A stretch of 37,694 nt of DNA from Tissierellales bacterium (GTDB taxonomy: Bacteria; Bacillota; Clostridia; Tissierellales; Dethiosulfatibacteraceae): the NCBI GenBank assembly GCA_016938195.1, contig JAFGVC010000168.1, forward strand, positions 1-37,694, given 5' to 3'. A program made the position numbers and the translations under genes. The notes beneath the pieces were generated by a model. The model was given only the letters and a program-made list of their open reading frames with translations. It was not told the DNA's origin and did not search any database. Within the stretch, counting starts at the first letter, position 1. Each line of letters begins with the position of its first letter. Shown here one piece after another: positions 25,775 through 34,785 of this stretch.

Positions 25775-26683
25775 ATGAATAATAAAATCACGAAAATGCT
25801 CAAAATCAAATACCCTATTTTACAAGGGGGAATGGTATGGATTTCCGATGCGACATTAGCGACGGCGGTGTCCAATGCCGGAGGAGCAGGTATTATTGGA
25901 GCCGGAGGACATGATGCTGCTTGGGTAACAGAAGAAATCCATAAGGCTAGAAAGACTACGAATAATCCTTTTGGTGTCAACATTCCTTTAATGACAGAAG
26001 ATGTGCCTGAGATTGTGTCAGTAGTTTGCCGGGAGAGGCCGGCATTTGTTACTTTGGGTGGTGGTAACCCAATCCCTTATATTAGTCAAATCAGGCAAGC
26101 CGGCATTATTTGCATACCGGTTGTTGCAAGCTTGTACCAGGCCAAAAAAGTTGAAAAAGCTGGGGCTGACGCTATCATTGCCGAGGGAATGGAAGCAGGT
26201 GGACACATTGGCAAGATGACGACGATAGCTTTAATGACTAATATTGTGAATAATATTCAAATTCCTGTCATAGCAGCAGGAGGGATTGCAGATCAAAGAG
26301 GCTTCAAAGCGGTATTGGCTATGGGAGCACAAGGCATACAGATGGGATCTCGATTTTTGCTATCAGAAGAATGTCCGGTTCATTTTAATGTCAAGAAAAA
26401 GATAATGAATGCTACAGACACGGACACTGAAATTTTGGGATATACGATTGGACACAGTGTCAGAGTTATTCAAAATGAATTTGCAAAAGATTATCTTTCG
26501 ATTGAATACAGTGACGCTCCAAGGCTTGCATTAAAAGGCAAAATGAAGGGAGCCAGTTACAGAGCTTTAATTGAAGGAGATGTTGTGAATGGACTTATTC
26601 AAGTTGGGCAAAGTCTTAATGTGCTCAATGATATTTTAACCTGCAAGGATATTATCAGTTCGATGATGGAAGGTATAGAATGA
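25775..26683 (+). CDS. fabK: FabK-type enoyl-ACP reductase II (or nitronate monooxygenase relative)
   Basis: This 302-residue FMN TIM-barrel protein has YPILQGGMVWISDATLA at the N terminus, GGAGIIGAGG, PFGVNIPLM, AEGMEAGGHIG with the catalytic His, AAGGIADQRG for phosphate binding, and GIQMGSRFLLSEE. These are the motifs of FabK, which performs the last step of fatty-acid elongation in many Firmicutes. Nitronate monooxygenases share the fold. The GGHIG motif and linkage to pgsA favour FabK, though no other fab gene is nearby. I chose the ATG at 25775 (after GGAGTGAAC) over an ATG at 25721 lacking a site. Its stop overlaps the pgsA start. Confidence 0.8.
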   Translation: MNNKITKMLKIKYPILQGGMVWISDATLATAVSNAGGAGIIGAGGHDAAWVTEEIHKARKTTNNPFGVNIPLMTEDVPEIVSVVCRERPAFVTLGGGNPIPYISQIRQAGIICIPVVASLYQAKKVEKAGADAIIAEGMEAGGHIGKMTTIALMTNIVNNIQIPVIAAGGIADQRGFKAVLAMGAQGIQMGSRFLLSEECPVHFNVKKKIMNATDTDTEILGYTIGHSVRVIQNEFAKDYLSIEYSDAPRLALKGKMKGASYRALIEGDVVNGLIQVGQSLNVLNDILTCKDIISSMMEGIE

Positions 26684-27219
26684 TGAAAAATATTCCTAAT
26701 TATTTAACTGTTTTCAGACTTGCTTTAGTACCTGTTTTTGTTGTCGTTTTCTTCTCAGATATATCAAATAATAGTTTATGGGCATTTGGCGTATATGCGC
26801 TTGCGTCTGCAACGGATGTATTGGACGGATATATTGCGCGAAAATACCAGTTGATCACTGAGATTGGAATTGTTTTGGATCCCTTGGCGGACAAGGTCAT
26901 GTTGATTACAGCCGTGGTATGTCTATATATTGACCATAGAATTCCCTTGATTGCGGTTGTTGTAATCGTAATCAAAGAGAGCTTCATGATTTTATCAGGC
27001 TTCATTCTATTTTATAGAAAAGATAAAATGGTTATTTCATCCAATATTTTCGGCAAAATGGCTACGGTAGCTATCACACTATCCATTGTATTATTAATAC
27101 TAATACCTTCATATAAAATTGGAATCTATATATTATATGTGGCTATCGGATCAAAAATCATTGCTTTTGTAAGTTATATGAAATTGTATCGCGAAAAAAA
27201 GAGAGGAGAACTGAAATGA
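26680..27219 (+). CDS. pgsA: CDP-diacylglycerol-glycerol-3-phosphate 3-phosphatidyltransferase
   Basis: This 179-residue membrane enzyme makes phosphatidylglycerol phosphate from CDP-diacylglycerol and glycerol-3-phosphate. The CDP-alcohol phosphotransferase signature DG-x2-AR-x8-G-x3-D-x3-D is complete, starting at LDGYIARKY and ending at LDPLADK. It opens with IPNYLTVFRLALVP, typical of PgsA. Five or six membrane segments are visible. Its ATG overlaps the fabK stop (ATGA) and its stop overlaps the next start (ATGA), so the three genes are translationally coupled. Pairing with fabK joins fatty-acid and phospholipid synthesis. Confidence 0.9.
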   Translation: MMKNIPNYLTVFRLALVPVFVVVFFSDISNNSLWAFGVYALASATDVLDGYIARKYQLITEIGIVLDPLADKVMLITAVVCLYIDHRIPLIAVVVIVIKESFMILSGFILFYRKDKMVISSNIFGKMATVAITLSIVLLILIPSYKIGIYILYVAIGSKIIAFVSYMKLYREKKRGELK

Positions 27220-27620
27220 AAACATTATTGATTACTTACATGGTAACATTAGGCGTCTTTTTTGCAATTGACTTGGTGTGGCTTGGCATTATTGCTAAGA
27301 ATTTATATGCAAATCATATTGGGCATTTAATGGCTGATAAAGTCAATTGGATGGCGGCCTTGCTTTTTTACCTGCTCTATATATTGGGAGTGGTTTATTT
27401 TGCTGTAAATCCTGCCCTTCAAGGAGGAGGATGGACCTTTGCACTGAAAACAGGTCTAATTTTCGGATTTTTTACGTATATGACCTATGATTTAACCAAT
27501 CTCGCAACACTTAAAGACTGGCCAATTAAAATTACAATGATTGATATGGGTTGGGGCACATTTTTAGGCGGATTCGTAGCACTTTTTAGTTATCTAATTA
27601 ATTCATGGTTACTGAAATAA
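27216..27620 (+). CDS. DUF2177-family membrane protein
   Basis: This 134-residue protein has four membrane segments. It begins LITYMVTLGVFFAIDLVWLGIIAKNLY and contains FGFFTYMTYDLTNLATLKDWP and DMGWGTFLGG, the signatures of DUF2177, whose function is unknown. It is the third of three overlapping genes after fabK and pgsA, so a membrane-lipid link is possible but unproven. Confidence 0.85.
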   Translation: MKTLLITYMVTLGVFFAIDLVWLGIIAKNLYANHIGHLMADKVNWMAALLFYLLYILGVVYFAVNPALQGGGWTFALKTGLIFGFFTYMTYDLTNLATLKDWPIKITMIDMGWGTFLGGFVALFSYLINSWLLK

Positions 27621-27652
27621 CGGGCTAAATAACTGACCAATAGATAAATGCA

Positions 27653-27681
27653 TTGAAAAGACTTAATAAAAGTGATATAAT
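27653..27681 (+). promoter_or_regulatory. Sigma-A promoter of hutP
   Basis: TTGAAA (27653-27658), a 17-bp spacer and a perfect TATAAT (27676-27681) lie 51 bp before the chosen ATG. hutP therefore has its own housekeeping promoter. Confidence 0.75.
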
Positions 27682-27732
27682 TTCTAATGATTATGCATTG
27701 TGTGCTTATCAAGTGAACGGAAGAGAGTGCTT

Positions 27733-28179
27733 ATGAATAAGGATTTCATTAGGGAAATGATTACAAAAGACGGAGAAATGGATATAGCTAAGGCAGCTAT
27801 ATTTATTTCTATGATTGAAAACAAATCCAGAGAATCCTTTGTAAGAAATTATATTGAAGAACTAGGATTTAAAGTTGTCATCACCGAAGTAGCCGGATCA
27901 GGCAGAGAGTTAAAAAAGAAAATTATTAACTCATGTGTTGGGGCTGCACTTAATTTAGAAGTGATTGATAAGGAGCCTCACCATATCCATGGGCTCATAC
28001 ATGCCGCCCAAGAAGCCGGTAGGGGTATGATGCTTGATATGCCTTTAGATGCCAATCTCCACATTAAAATAGCCATCGTGAGTAGTCCGCATTGGATTGC
28101 CGTCTCCATGTATGGAAATTCAGCTTATCATATTCTGTCTAACCACAGTCGTCTAGGACTTGGACATGTTAATATTTAA
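27733..28179 (+). CDS. hutP: HutP-family RNA-binding antiterminator
   Basis: The product is 148 residues, the same length as B. subtilis HutP, a hexamer that binds NAG-repeat RNA in the presence of L-histidine and Mg2+ and prevents terminator formation. The metal/histidine residues are retained: H86 and H90 in HGLIH (for H73 and H77) and H138 in SNHSRLGLGHVNI. HWIAVSMYG matches the DWIAVSLYG strand. Relative to B. subtilis it has extra N-terminal sequence and a shorter loop before HWIAV. I chose the ATG at 27733, after GGAAGAGAG, over a GTG at 27700. No hutH, hutU or hutI is in the window, so its target may differ. A likely one is the leader at 36846-36973. Confidence 0.9.
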   Translation: MNKDFIREMITKDGEMDIAKAAIFISMIENKSRESFVRNYIEELGFKVVITEVAGSGRELKKKIINSCVGAALNLEVIDKEPHHIHGLIHAAQEAGRGMMLDMPLDANLHIKIAIVSSPHWIAVSMYGNSAYHILSNHSRLGLGHVNI

Positions 28180-28280
28180 ACAAAATACTGATTCAATTTT
28201 TTCTAAAAAGAGCTTTTATTTTTTGGGTTTTGGGTATATAATATGTATGAGGAATTTTTTCTTGAGATGATTTGAATAAT

Positions 28281-28377
28281 AAGTCTTGCATAATTGTTTG
28301 TAGCTATCAATTATTTAGGAGACCTAGAGTCATATGATGCATATGGGACACTTGTCATATGAGGAGTCAATAGTGCA
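28281..28377 (+). ncRNA. Putative cyclic-di-GMP-II riboswitch, copy 1
   Basis: The core reads ATGATG (28333 onward), GGGACACTTG, a variable arm, then AATAGTGCAACCGGCC. This matches, from memory, the conserved blocks of the class II c-di-GMP aptamer (GGGCACUUG...AGUAGUGCAACCG in the C. difficile type). A 5' hairpin, ATAATTG/CAATTAT, precedes it. TTTAGG (28314-28319) can pair with CCTGAG (28383-28388) as P1, which overlaps the terminator's 5' arm, so ligand binding and termination may compete. The AUGAUG-to-CACUUG segment is shorter than in the crystallised example, so class assignment is probable rather than certain. Confidence 0.75.
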
Positions 28378-28405
28378 ACCGGCCTGAGAGAGGGTCGGTT
28401 TTTTT
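28378..28405 (+). terminator. Riboswitch copy 1 expression-platform terminator
   Basis: ACCGGCC (28378-28384) pairs with GGTCGGT (28393-28399), seven pairs with one G-U, around TGAGAGAG, followed by seven T. Its 5' arm uses the aptamer's 3' conserved bases. Confidence 0.85.
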
Positions 28406-28469
28406 AATGGTGAATTAAAATGAAATTCAATCATTTTAAGGAAATACTCTTTAATGAATATGAATCGTG

Positions 28470-28566
28470 AAGTCTTGCATAATTGTTTGTAGTTATCAAT
28501 TATTTAGGAGACTTAGAATCATATGATGTATGTGGGACACTTGTCATATGAGGAGTCAATAGTGCA
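28470..28566 (+). ncRNA. Putative cyclic-di-GMP-II riboswitch, copy 2
   Basis: This is a second copy, 189 bp after the first. Over 137 bp (28281-28417 versus 28470-28606) I count five substitutions, all transitions and all in the 5' arm or the AUGAUG region. The conserved 3' core and terminator are identical. The tandem arrangement puts two sensors and two terminators in series on one transcript, which can sharpen the response or act as a two-input gate. Confidence 0.75.
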
Positions 28567-28594
28567 ACCGGCCTGAGAGAGGGTCGGTTTTTTT
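28567..28594 (+). terminator. Riboswitch copy 2 expression-platform terminator
   Basis: It is identical to the copy 1 terminator: ACCGGCC (28567-28573), GGTCGGT (28582-28588) and a seven-T tract. It stands about 130 bp before the ATG of the large surface-protein gene. Confidence 0.85.
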
Positions 28595-28722
28595 AATGGT
28601 GAATTAAGGAGGTGGTTTATATATTTTTAATAGATGCTTCACAGATATCACGGAGATAAAGTATTTTATGCGGTTATTGTTTAGAGACGGTTTGTTAACC
28701 GAAATTGAAAGGAGGTAACAGG

Positions 28723-31700
28723 ATGAAGATTAAGAGGCAATTGATGATTTTTGTGATTGTAACCACGCTGGTATTTAGTGTATTCTTCCAGATGCCTACA
28801 TACGCCGATGATGAAAATTTAGCTTTAGTCAATTATGTAGGTCCCGGAAGATACGAAACAAACCTGATGATTGTACAAGGAGGAGAGGTATTACAAAATT
28901 ATGAAGACGTTGGTACTGCAGCCATATGGAATACGCGCAATGAACTGTACATTTCACTGGAGGTTGAAGAAGGATGGGTCATTAAAGAAGTGATGGCATA
29001 TGTGGGTAACGGGGAAATACCAACCTCTGAATCAGGAAACCCATTGCCGGTGAGATTTCCTTATGGGGAAAAGCTTCGAAATGCTCAAACGACCTATCAA
29101 ATGTCTTTGAAGCTTGTTGAAGACCTTGATATCAGCTGGGGAATGCGGGACGAAGCAAAAAGGATGCCCAAAATTTCAGTCTGTGCAAGGGTGGAAAGAG
29201 AAAATTCTAAAAATGGAACACCTTATTTTGCTTGGGCTGAAGGAAATAATCAATTTGAAGTCAATTCAGGATGGTGGGTTAGATATGCTGTGGTTCATCC
29301 AAAAACAGGACATTTTATTGATTCTCCGGTAGACGGTGTAGAGTATGAAACCCCAACACACCGAGGCAAGACGGATGAAGGAGGCGCATTTGACTACATA
29401 CAAGGTGAGGATGTTAATCTGTATATCGGAGGTATTCATATTGGAACGGCAAGAGCCGGACATAAGATTACACCGTTGGATTTGGTCGGCACGACGGACA
29501 TCAACAATACCGCGGTCATTAACATGGCTGTGATGCTTCAGAGCTTTGATGAAGATGGTGAGCCTCATGCAGGGATAAAAATAACAAATGATACATCTGA
29601 GGCCTTGAACGAGTCTTTTGTAGAAATGGGACTAACGGAGATAGATTTTTATGACTCTGAACAGGTGAATTCTCTGATTGCGCTAACCGATCAAAAGCTT
29701 GGAGGAACTTTAAACATTGTTTCCAGAGAAGAAGCGAAGGATAATCTAGAAAAAGGTACTGGGAGCACCATTGTCAGGAAAAATGTATCTAAATCATCGG
29801 AATTTGAGAATACCAAAGCCAAGCTTGAATTAATGCCTTTATATGTGCCGGCACAAAAAGCCAATGGAGATCCGGTGACTTTGGAATATTATGAAACTGT
29901 TTTGGACCCCGTAACAGGTGAACCGACTGGAGAAGAGATTTTATTAGAAACCAGAACAATGGTTAAACCCCTTATTTCCTGCTACACTGAAGCGATTGGA
30001 GATACCGGAGCTGATGATATTGTGGCAGCTGTATCCCGGGATGAAGGAGAAACTTGGAAGACAACCAATATCTCTAAATCAGCCGATAAGTCATCTTTTA
30101 AACTAAAGGATGGAACGGATTTTCCGGGGGATACGCATAAACCACAAGTTAAGGTGAGTGGCAATTACATTTTAGCAGTTTGGACCTCCAAATTTGCCAA
30201 GACAGGAAAACCGACTTACGCTATCAAGATAAATGATGAAACGTCGGAGGATTACTATCCATATGACGACCCATACTATGAAGAAGACATTTGGGGAGTA
30301 TCCGGACCGCAAAGATCTGTCGACTATGCCGATATGGGTTTTCCGGATGTGGGCGAGCTTCCTTTTAGTGTGGTTTGGGCTTGTAGAGGAAAGATTGACG
30401 TTGAAACAGGAGAAATCACTTGGTATAAGCCTGAGCGATTAACCTCCGGGCGAAGAGATGCCAATCAGGTTATGATGAATGCCGTTGAAGGAGCTGGTTT
30501 TGCTATAGTTTGGCAGGAAGATCCGGAAGGACTAAGACCGGGTGAACAGGCAGGTCCCGGAGAAGGCTGGAGTGGAGCGACGACCAATCATAAAACAGAT
30601 ATTTGGTACTCATATTTAAAATGGGAGGATTTTGAAGCTATAGATGAGAATTTCGTGTCAAAAGGGGCTTCACAACATAAAGAAGACGAAGAGGAAGACG
30701 AAGAGGAAAGAGGAAGACCAAAAGCACTTGTACCTTTTAGACTTCCGGTAAGGTTGACGGATAATGATACACTCAATCTTGACAATATGAAAATAGATAC
30801 CACTAACATCAATTTGCCACAAACAGAATTGACTTGGGTCGATGTGGATTCGAGTACATTTTTACCTTTAATCGAGGATGAAAAGATGCAAGGTACGCAT
30901 CAATATGGTTATGTGGACCTAGCCCAATATTATCCTTACTATAATGGTCCTGAAATTTGCGATATGCTTTACTATGAAGTCAATCACCAAGGGGCGGATA
31001 AATATATAGCCATAACAGGAGATGGAAGGCTCATAGATGGCAATACAGGTGCTTCAAGACCAAATATTATGCTACAAAAATATACAAAAGCGGATGGCAG
31101 TATCAGTGCATGGGCAGCTATTTGCTATGAAGAAACAAAAGGAGTAGGTGCAGGGCCTCCTATGGATGAGGAATTAGATGCAATCGCATCAGTCACTACA
31201 TCATATTCTGAAGAAGAATTGGATGCCATGGCATCAGCGACGACATCAGATAGTGACGTCGCTGAATCCGGAGATGGTATTGGTAGCGGTGGCTCAGGAG
31301 AAGGAGGAAGCAGTGATGGTGTAGGCGCTCAAAGGGGTAAATATGCTTATGTTGCTGATTCAGGTAAGTTTGTTATTTACCATTCCTTCGACTTTGCACA
31401 ACCCGATTTGGTCAGCGCAGGCCACATTATCAATCCTCAGATTAAAATTGACTCTGAAGAAGAAATTGAATTTTATACCAGAGAAGATGGAACCTTGCCA
31501 GGTCTTGACGAATCTACAGGATTGCTTTATTTAACTGATGAAGACGGAAATATTCTGTATGATTGGGATGGTGTTACGCCGTTAGCGGCCTATGAAAATG
31601 CCAGAAGACCAAGAATGTTGATACAAGGCAAATCTGCAGCTATTGCAGGAAAACCGGCCGGTACAGACGGTACCGTCATGGTTATGCTGTATAAGATGGG

Positions 31701-33495
31701 TGAAGAAGGAAAAGGAAGGCCTTCAGATATCTTTATGCACAGATGGGAGGTTAGCTCTTTAGATAAGGGGAATCCATATGATATCAAATATATGTCACCG
31801 GATATCTATAATATCAGCAGTGTCACACCGGGAGACACCATTATCAACGAGAATCGATCGGAGTCTAGCAAGGGGGAAGGACTCAAAGTCTTAAATTGGA
31901 CACAGGATGTGACTAATTTAGATGATGATTCGTGGGAAAATCCTTATGATGACGCCAGAGCGCACAGGGGAATACTCAGAGGAGATATGCTGGCAATTGC
32001 ATTAGATTGGACACCAAACTGGGCTGCTTCAAGGAACGGAAACGATATTTATAATTTATATGTCAGACGATCATTTGATGGTGGCAAGACTTTTACGACC
32101 AATCCAGCAGGTACAGGTGTAACACACACCGATATTTTCAAAACCGGATTGGGTACAGGTCAAGGAAGTGAAGAAAGAGAAGAAGATTTGAAAGTGGAAG
32201 TTCAAACTTTCTATGAAGCCGGAGCATTTGAACCGATGAGAAATCTCTCGCATTTATCTAACAATAAAACTTCAGTCATTGAACCAAGACTTGTCGGAGG
32301 TCAGGGAACAATAGCGGGTTCACCATATCCTGAAGATGTTAGAAATGCTAAAGTTTTCTGGGTAACCTATGGAACATCAACCAACCCAGGTGATGATTCA
32401 ACAGAATTAAAAGAGCCCCTCGATTTGTATTATAGTTATACATCTGATTTTGGGGATACATTTTATGATATCACAAAGATAACTAACCCTGAGAGCAAGG
32501 GCAATCATCCGGGAGAAGAAAAAACAGTCTGGGATTGGTTAGCAAAGGATACTGGACAGAAGGTTGCGGCCCAAGCTGAATGTCAAATCAGGATGTCAGC
32601 AGATGGTTCAATATTCTATGCCGTATGGAACGAAACAGGGGATAACGGAAGCGATGTCATGTTCAGAAGAATTATACCTAGTGGAATGAAAATCCGCAGT
32701 ATTGTAGAAGTGATAGATGAAACCGCACCGGTTATTCAAGTTGAAGGCATTAATGATGGAGATATTATAAACGATGATATCACTTTAGAAGTTCGATTAA
32801 GTGAATTGGGAGTGTGGGAAGCTGAACTTGTTTCGAGTGACAGCACTAACCATTTCAATGATGAATTTACGATAGTGGCTGATCGCTCTAAGCGTGATTA
32901 CACATTAAAAGTGTCAGCAGAAGATCTGTCAGGAAATAAGAGCTACAAAGAGCTTTCTTTTACCGTAGATGGACAAGCTCCAAATATTAATGTGTTTGGA
33001 GTAGAAAAAAATGAACATGCACAAACAGATATTAAACTGCAAATCCATACATCAGGTGTTAAGGAGCACATCAAGCTATTAAAGGATGGAAAAGAGATTA
33101 ATACAACGAATTGGTCTTTGCTGACTGAAGAAGGAAACTATTATCTGGATGTTATTTCCGAAATCAACGGCTACATGGCTAGAAAGAACTTGGTGTTCAC
33201 AATAGACAGAACAGCGCCGAAAATTGTTTATAAAGGTGTTGAGGACGGAGGAATATACATAGGTAGCGTGAGACCAGAAGTGATTATTACGGATAATTTG
33301 TGTAAATCACTTCAAAGACTTGATATTAAGCTTAATGGACTTGATTACTTATCATCGACTCAGATATCTAGAGTGGGAGAATATACGTTATATGTATATG
33401 CTGTAGATAAAGCGGGTAATACAGCAGTTTCTGAAATTAATTTCAAAATTATGGCTGCTGAAACTGAAATTAGTTTACAAATGATGGAAGAGTAA
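28723..33495 (+). CDS. Giant exported surface protein with Asp-box (BNR) and Ig-like repeats, 1590 residues
   Basis: A signal peptide (MKIKRQLMIFVIV, cleaved after TYA near residue 30) starts the protein. Beta-propeller-like Asp-box motifs appear as SRDEGETW (438), SFDGGKTF (about 1117) and TSDFGDTF (about 1241). The central QEDPEGLRPG...GEGWSGA segment (about 598-620) resembles the 'choice-of-anchor O' family from memory. Around 816 there is a tandem pair of 14-15-residue repeats (EELDAIASVTTS, EELDAMASATTS) followed by a Gly/Ser linker. The last 260 residues hold three Ig-like modules (DETAPVIQVEG, VDGQAPNINVFG, IDRTAPKIVYKG). No catalytic residues or SLH domain are recognised. The ATG is seven bases after AAAGGAGG. 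Expression should depend on the tandem riboswitches upstream. Confidence 0.85.
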   Translation: MKIKRQLMIFVIVTTLVFSVFFQMPTYADDENLALVNYVGPGRYETNLMIVQGGEVLQNYEDVGTAAIWNTRNELYISLEVEEGWVIKEVMAYVGNGEIPTSESGNPLPVRFPYGEKLRNAQTTYQMSLKLVEDLDISWGMRDEAKRMPKISVCARVERENSKNGTPYFAWAEGNNQFEVNSGWWVRYAVVHPKTGHFIDSPVDGVEYETPTHRGKTDEGGAFDYIQGEDVNLYIGGIHIGTARAGHKITPLDLVGTTDINNTAVINMAVMLQSFDEDGEPHAGIKITNDTSEALNESFVEMGLTEIDFYDSEQVNSLIALTDQKLGGTLNIVSREEAKDNLEKGTGSTIVRKNVSKSSEFENTKAKLELMPLYVPAQKANGDPVTLEYYETVLDPVTGEPTGEEILLETRTMVKPLISCYTEAIGDTGADDIVAAVSRDEGETWKTTNISKSADKSSFKLKDGTDFPGDTHKPQVKVSGNYILAVWTSKFAKTGKPTYAIKINDETSEDYYPYDDPYYEEDIWGVSGPQRSVDYADMGFPDVGELPFSVVWACRGKIDVETGEITWYKPERLTSGRRDANQVMMNAVEGAGFAIVWQEDPEGLRPGEQAGPGEGWSGATTNHKTDIWYSYLKWEDFEAIDENFVSKGASQHKEDEEEDEEERGRPKALVPFRLPVRLTDNDTLNLDNMKIDTTNINLPQTELTWVDVDSSTFLPLIEDEKMQGTHQYGYVDLAQYYPYYNGPEICDMLYYEVNHQGADKYIAITGDGRLIDGNTGASRPNIMLQKYTKADGSISAWAAICYEETKGVGAGPPMDEELDAIASVTTSYSEEELDAMASATTSDSDVAESGDGIGSGGSGEGGSSDGVGAQRGKYAYVADSGKFVIYHSFDFAQPDLVSAGHIINPQIKIDSEEEIEFYTREDGTLPGLDESTGLLYLTDEDGNILYDWDGVTPLAAYENARRPRMLIQGKSAAIAGKPAGTDGTVMVMLYKMGEEGKGRPSDIFMHRWEVSSLDKGNPYDIKYMSPDIYNISSVTPGDTIINENRSESSKGEGLKVLNWTQDVTNLDDDSWENPYDDARAHRGILRGDMLAIALDWTPNWAASRNGNDIYNLYVRRSFDGGKTFTTNPAGTGVTHTDIFKTGLGTGQGSEEREEDLKVEVQTFYEAGAFEPMRNLSHLSNNKTSVIEPRLVGGQGTIAGSPYPEDVRNAKVFWVTYGTSTNPGDDSTELKEPLDLYYSYTSDFGDTFYDITKITNPESKGNHPGEEKTVWDWLAKDTGQKVAAQAECQIRMSADGSIFYAVWNETGDNGSDVMFRRIIPSGMKIRSIVEVIDETAPVIQVEGINDGDIINDDITLEVRLSELGVWEAELVSSDSTNHFNDEFTIVADRSKRDYTLKVSAEDLSGNKSYKELSFTVDGQAPNINVFGVEKNEHAQTDIKLQIHTSGVKEHIKLLKDGKEINTTNWSLLTEEGNYYLDVISEINGYMARKNLVFTIDRTAPKIVYKGVEDGGIYIGSVRPEVIITDNLCKSLQRLDIKLNGLDYLSSTQISRVGEYTLYVYAVDKAGNTAVSEINFKIMAAETEISLQMMEE

Positions 33496-33519
33496 GAATG
33501 TTATAAAAAGGAGGATAAA

Positions 33520-34713
33520 ATGTTTAGTAATTATGATTATAAAAAAGTATGGATATTGATTTTTGCAGCTGTGTTTGCTTTGACAATGTTGACCGGCAAT
33601 ACATTTGCAGACCCAGGTAGAGTTGTTTTGCCTCAGCAAAATGGACCGGAAGAAAATGAAACGTTTTTCTTTGCGGATGATTTAGTAGAAATAAAGCTTG
33701 AAATGAAAGATGATAAGATAAAAGATAATAATGGGAAGGCATTAGGTAAAGAAAAGCAAGAAGAGGAGATACCGGATGAGGCAGTCGAGGAGGAATTGCC
33801 TGAACTACCTGAAGAAGAGGAATTACCTGAGGAAGATTTACCTGACAATCCAGGACAAGGGCAAGGATCTGGTGGTAATGGACAAGGACAGGATGAGCCG
33901 GAAGACGATCCTGAGGAAGAACCGGAATTGAGCAGCGATTCATCACTGAGCATGATTTTTATCGGAGATAAGGCTTTGCCGGGATTTAGCCCTGAAAAGA
34001 CAGAATACACGTATCTATTACCAAAGGATACAGTGGTTTTGCCTGAAATTACTGCCGTACCGAATGATGAAAATGCATCAGTAAAATTCGGAAATATTGT
34101 TGAACTGCCTGGTACATTGGTTATTCAAGTAGCCGCACAGGATGGAAGCGAAACACACTACAAATTGAATTTATCAGTCAAAGGACTTCCTGAAGGAGAA
34201 ACCATTATCTTGCAGGATGAGTTAATCCCATTGGGTACACTGCAAATTTTTGGAATTTGGCTACCACCGGTCGAAGACAATTTTGTACTTGAGAAAAAAA
34301 GCACTAAAATTAGATTCTGGGTCAGTGAGCAGCTGCTCTATCCTGAAATATGGATTTTTGAGGTTGATGAGGGATACGAAGATATCATGAGCCAATCACT
34401 TGTGATTAAAATCGGAACGAGCGAGTTGAAATCAAGTACAGGTAACGGAAAGCACTCTAAATCAGTTGCGGAGAATGGAGAAGGAGGTTATTACAAATAT
34501 AACCTTAAAGGAAAGAATTTTCCTCAATTAGAAATGGATAAGCAATATGCCTTGGCTATTATGAACGAAGGTTGTGTTGTTACATTTGGAATTGACCAAC
34601 CGGCTATCCTTCATTTTACGATGGGAGAGGTAACGAATACAGTAATCAAGGAAAGAAATAAAACCTATAATGAATCTACTAGAAGATCCAATGTAGGAAG
34701 CAAGCAAGATTAA
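33520..34713 (+). CDS. Secreted protein with acidic Pro-rich linker and cadherin-like domain
   Basis: The product is 397 residues. The signal peptide (residues 10-30, ILIFAAVFALTMLTGNTFA) is followed by a Glu/Pro/Gly low-complexity linker (about 60-145; ELPELPEEEELPEEDLPDNP). A beta-sandwich then starts near residue 146 (LSMIFIGDKALPGFSPEKTEYTY), typical of cadherin-like PF12733-type modules. The C-terminal 170 residues are unassigned. It has no SLH domain or sortase signal. It lies 24 bp after the giant gene and before the SLH gene, each with AGGAGG. It is probably a partner in one surface assembly, but that is inferred only from the operon. Confidence 0.75.
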   Translation: MFSNYDYKKVWILIFAAVFALTMLTGNTFADPGRVVLPQQNGPEENETFFFADDLVEIKLEMKDDKIKDNNGKALGKEKQEEEIPDEAVEEELPELPEEEELPEEDLPDNPGQGQGSGGNGQGQDEPEDDPEEEPELSSDSSLSMIFIGDKALPGFSPEKTEYTYLLPKDTVVLPEITAVPNDENASVKFGNIVELPGTLVIQVAAQDGSETHYKLNLSVKGLPEGETIILQDELIPLGTLQIFGIWLPPVEDNFVLEKKSTKIRFWVSEQLLYPEIWIFEVDEGYEDIMSQSLVIKIGTSELKSSTGNGKHSKSVAENGEGGYYKYNLKGKNFPQLEMDKQYALAIMNEGCVVTFGIDQPAILHFTMGEVTNTVIKERNKTYNESTRRSNVGSKQD

Positions 34714-34785
34714 TCATATAAAATACCCCAAATTATGAATTTGACTAGCGTATTATGTAGTAGATTCATAAAGGAGGAATGTAAA

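Noticed and set aside
28281-28606. Class I c-di-GMP (GEMM-I) riboswitch, or an insertion-sequence footprint, as the explanation of the duplicated segment
   Set aside because: The GEMM-I conserved blocks are missing, while the CACUUG...AGUGCAACCG core fits class II. There are no terminal inverted repeats, target duplications or transposase codons.
33524-34010. Long open frames on the minus strand (up to 140 codons) opposite the acidic-linker protein gene
   Set aside because: They mirror the low-complexity Glu/Pro codons of the plus-strand gene, are Ser/Pro-rich or Leu/Pro-rich, have no ribosome-binding site and resemble no family.
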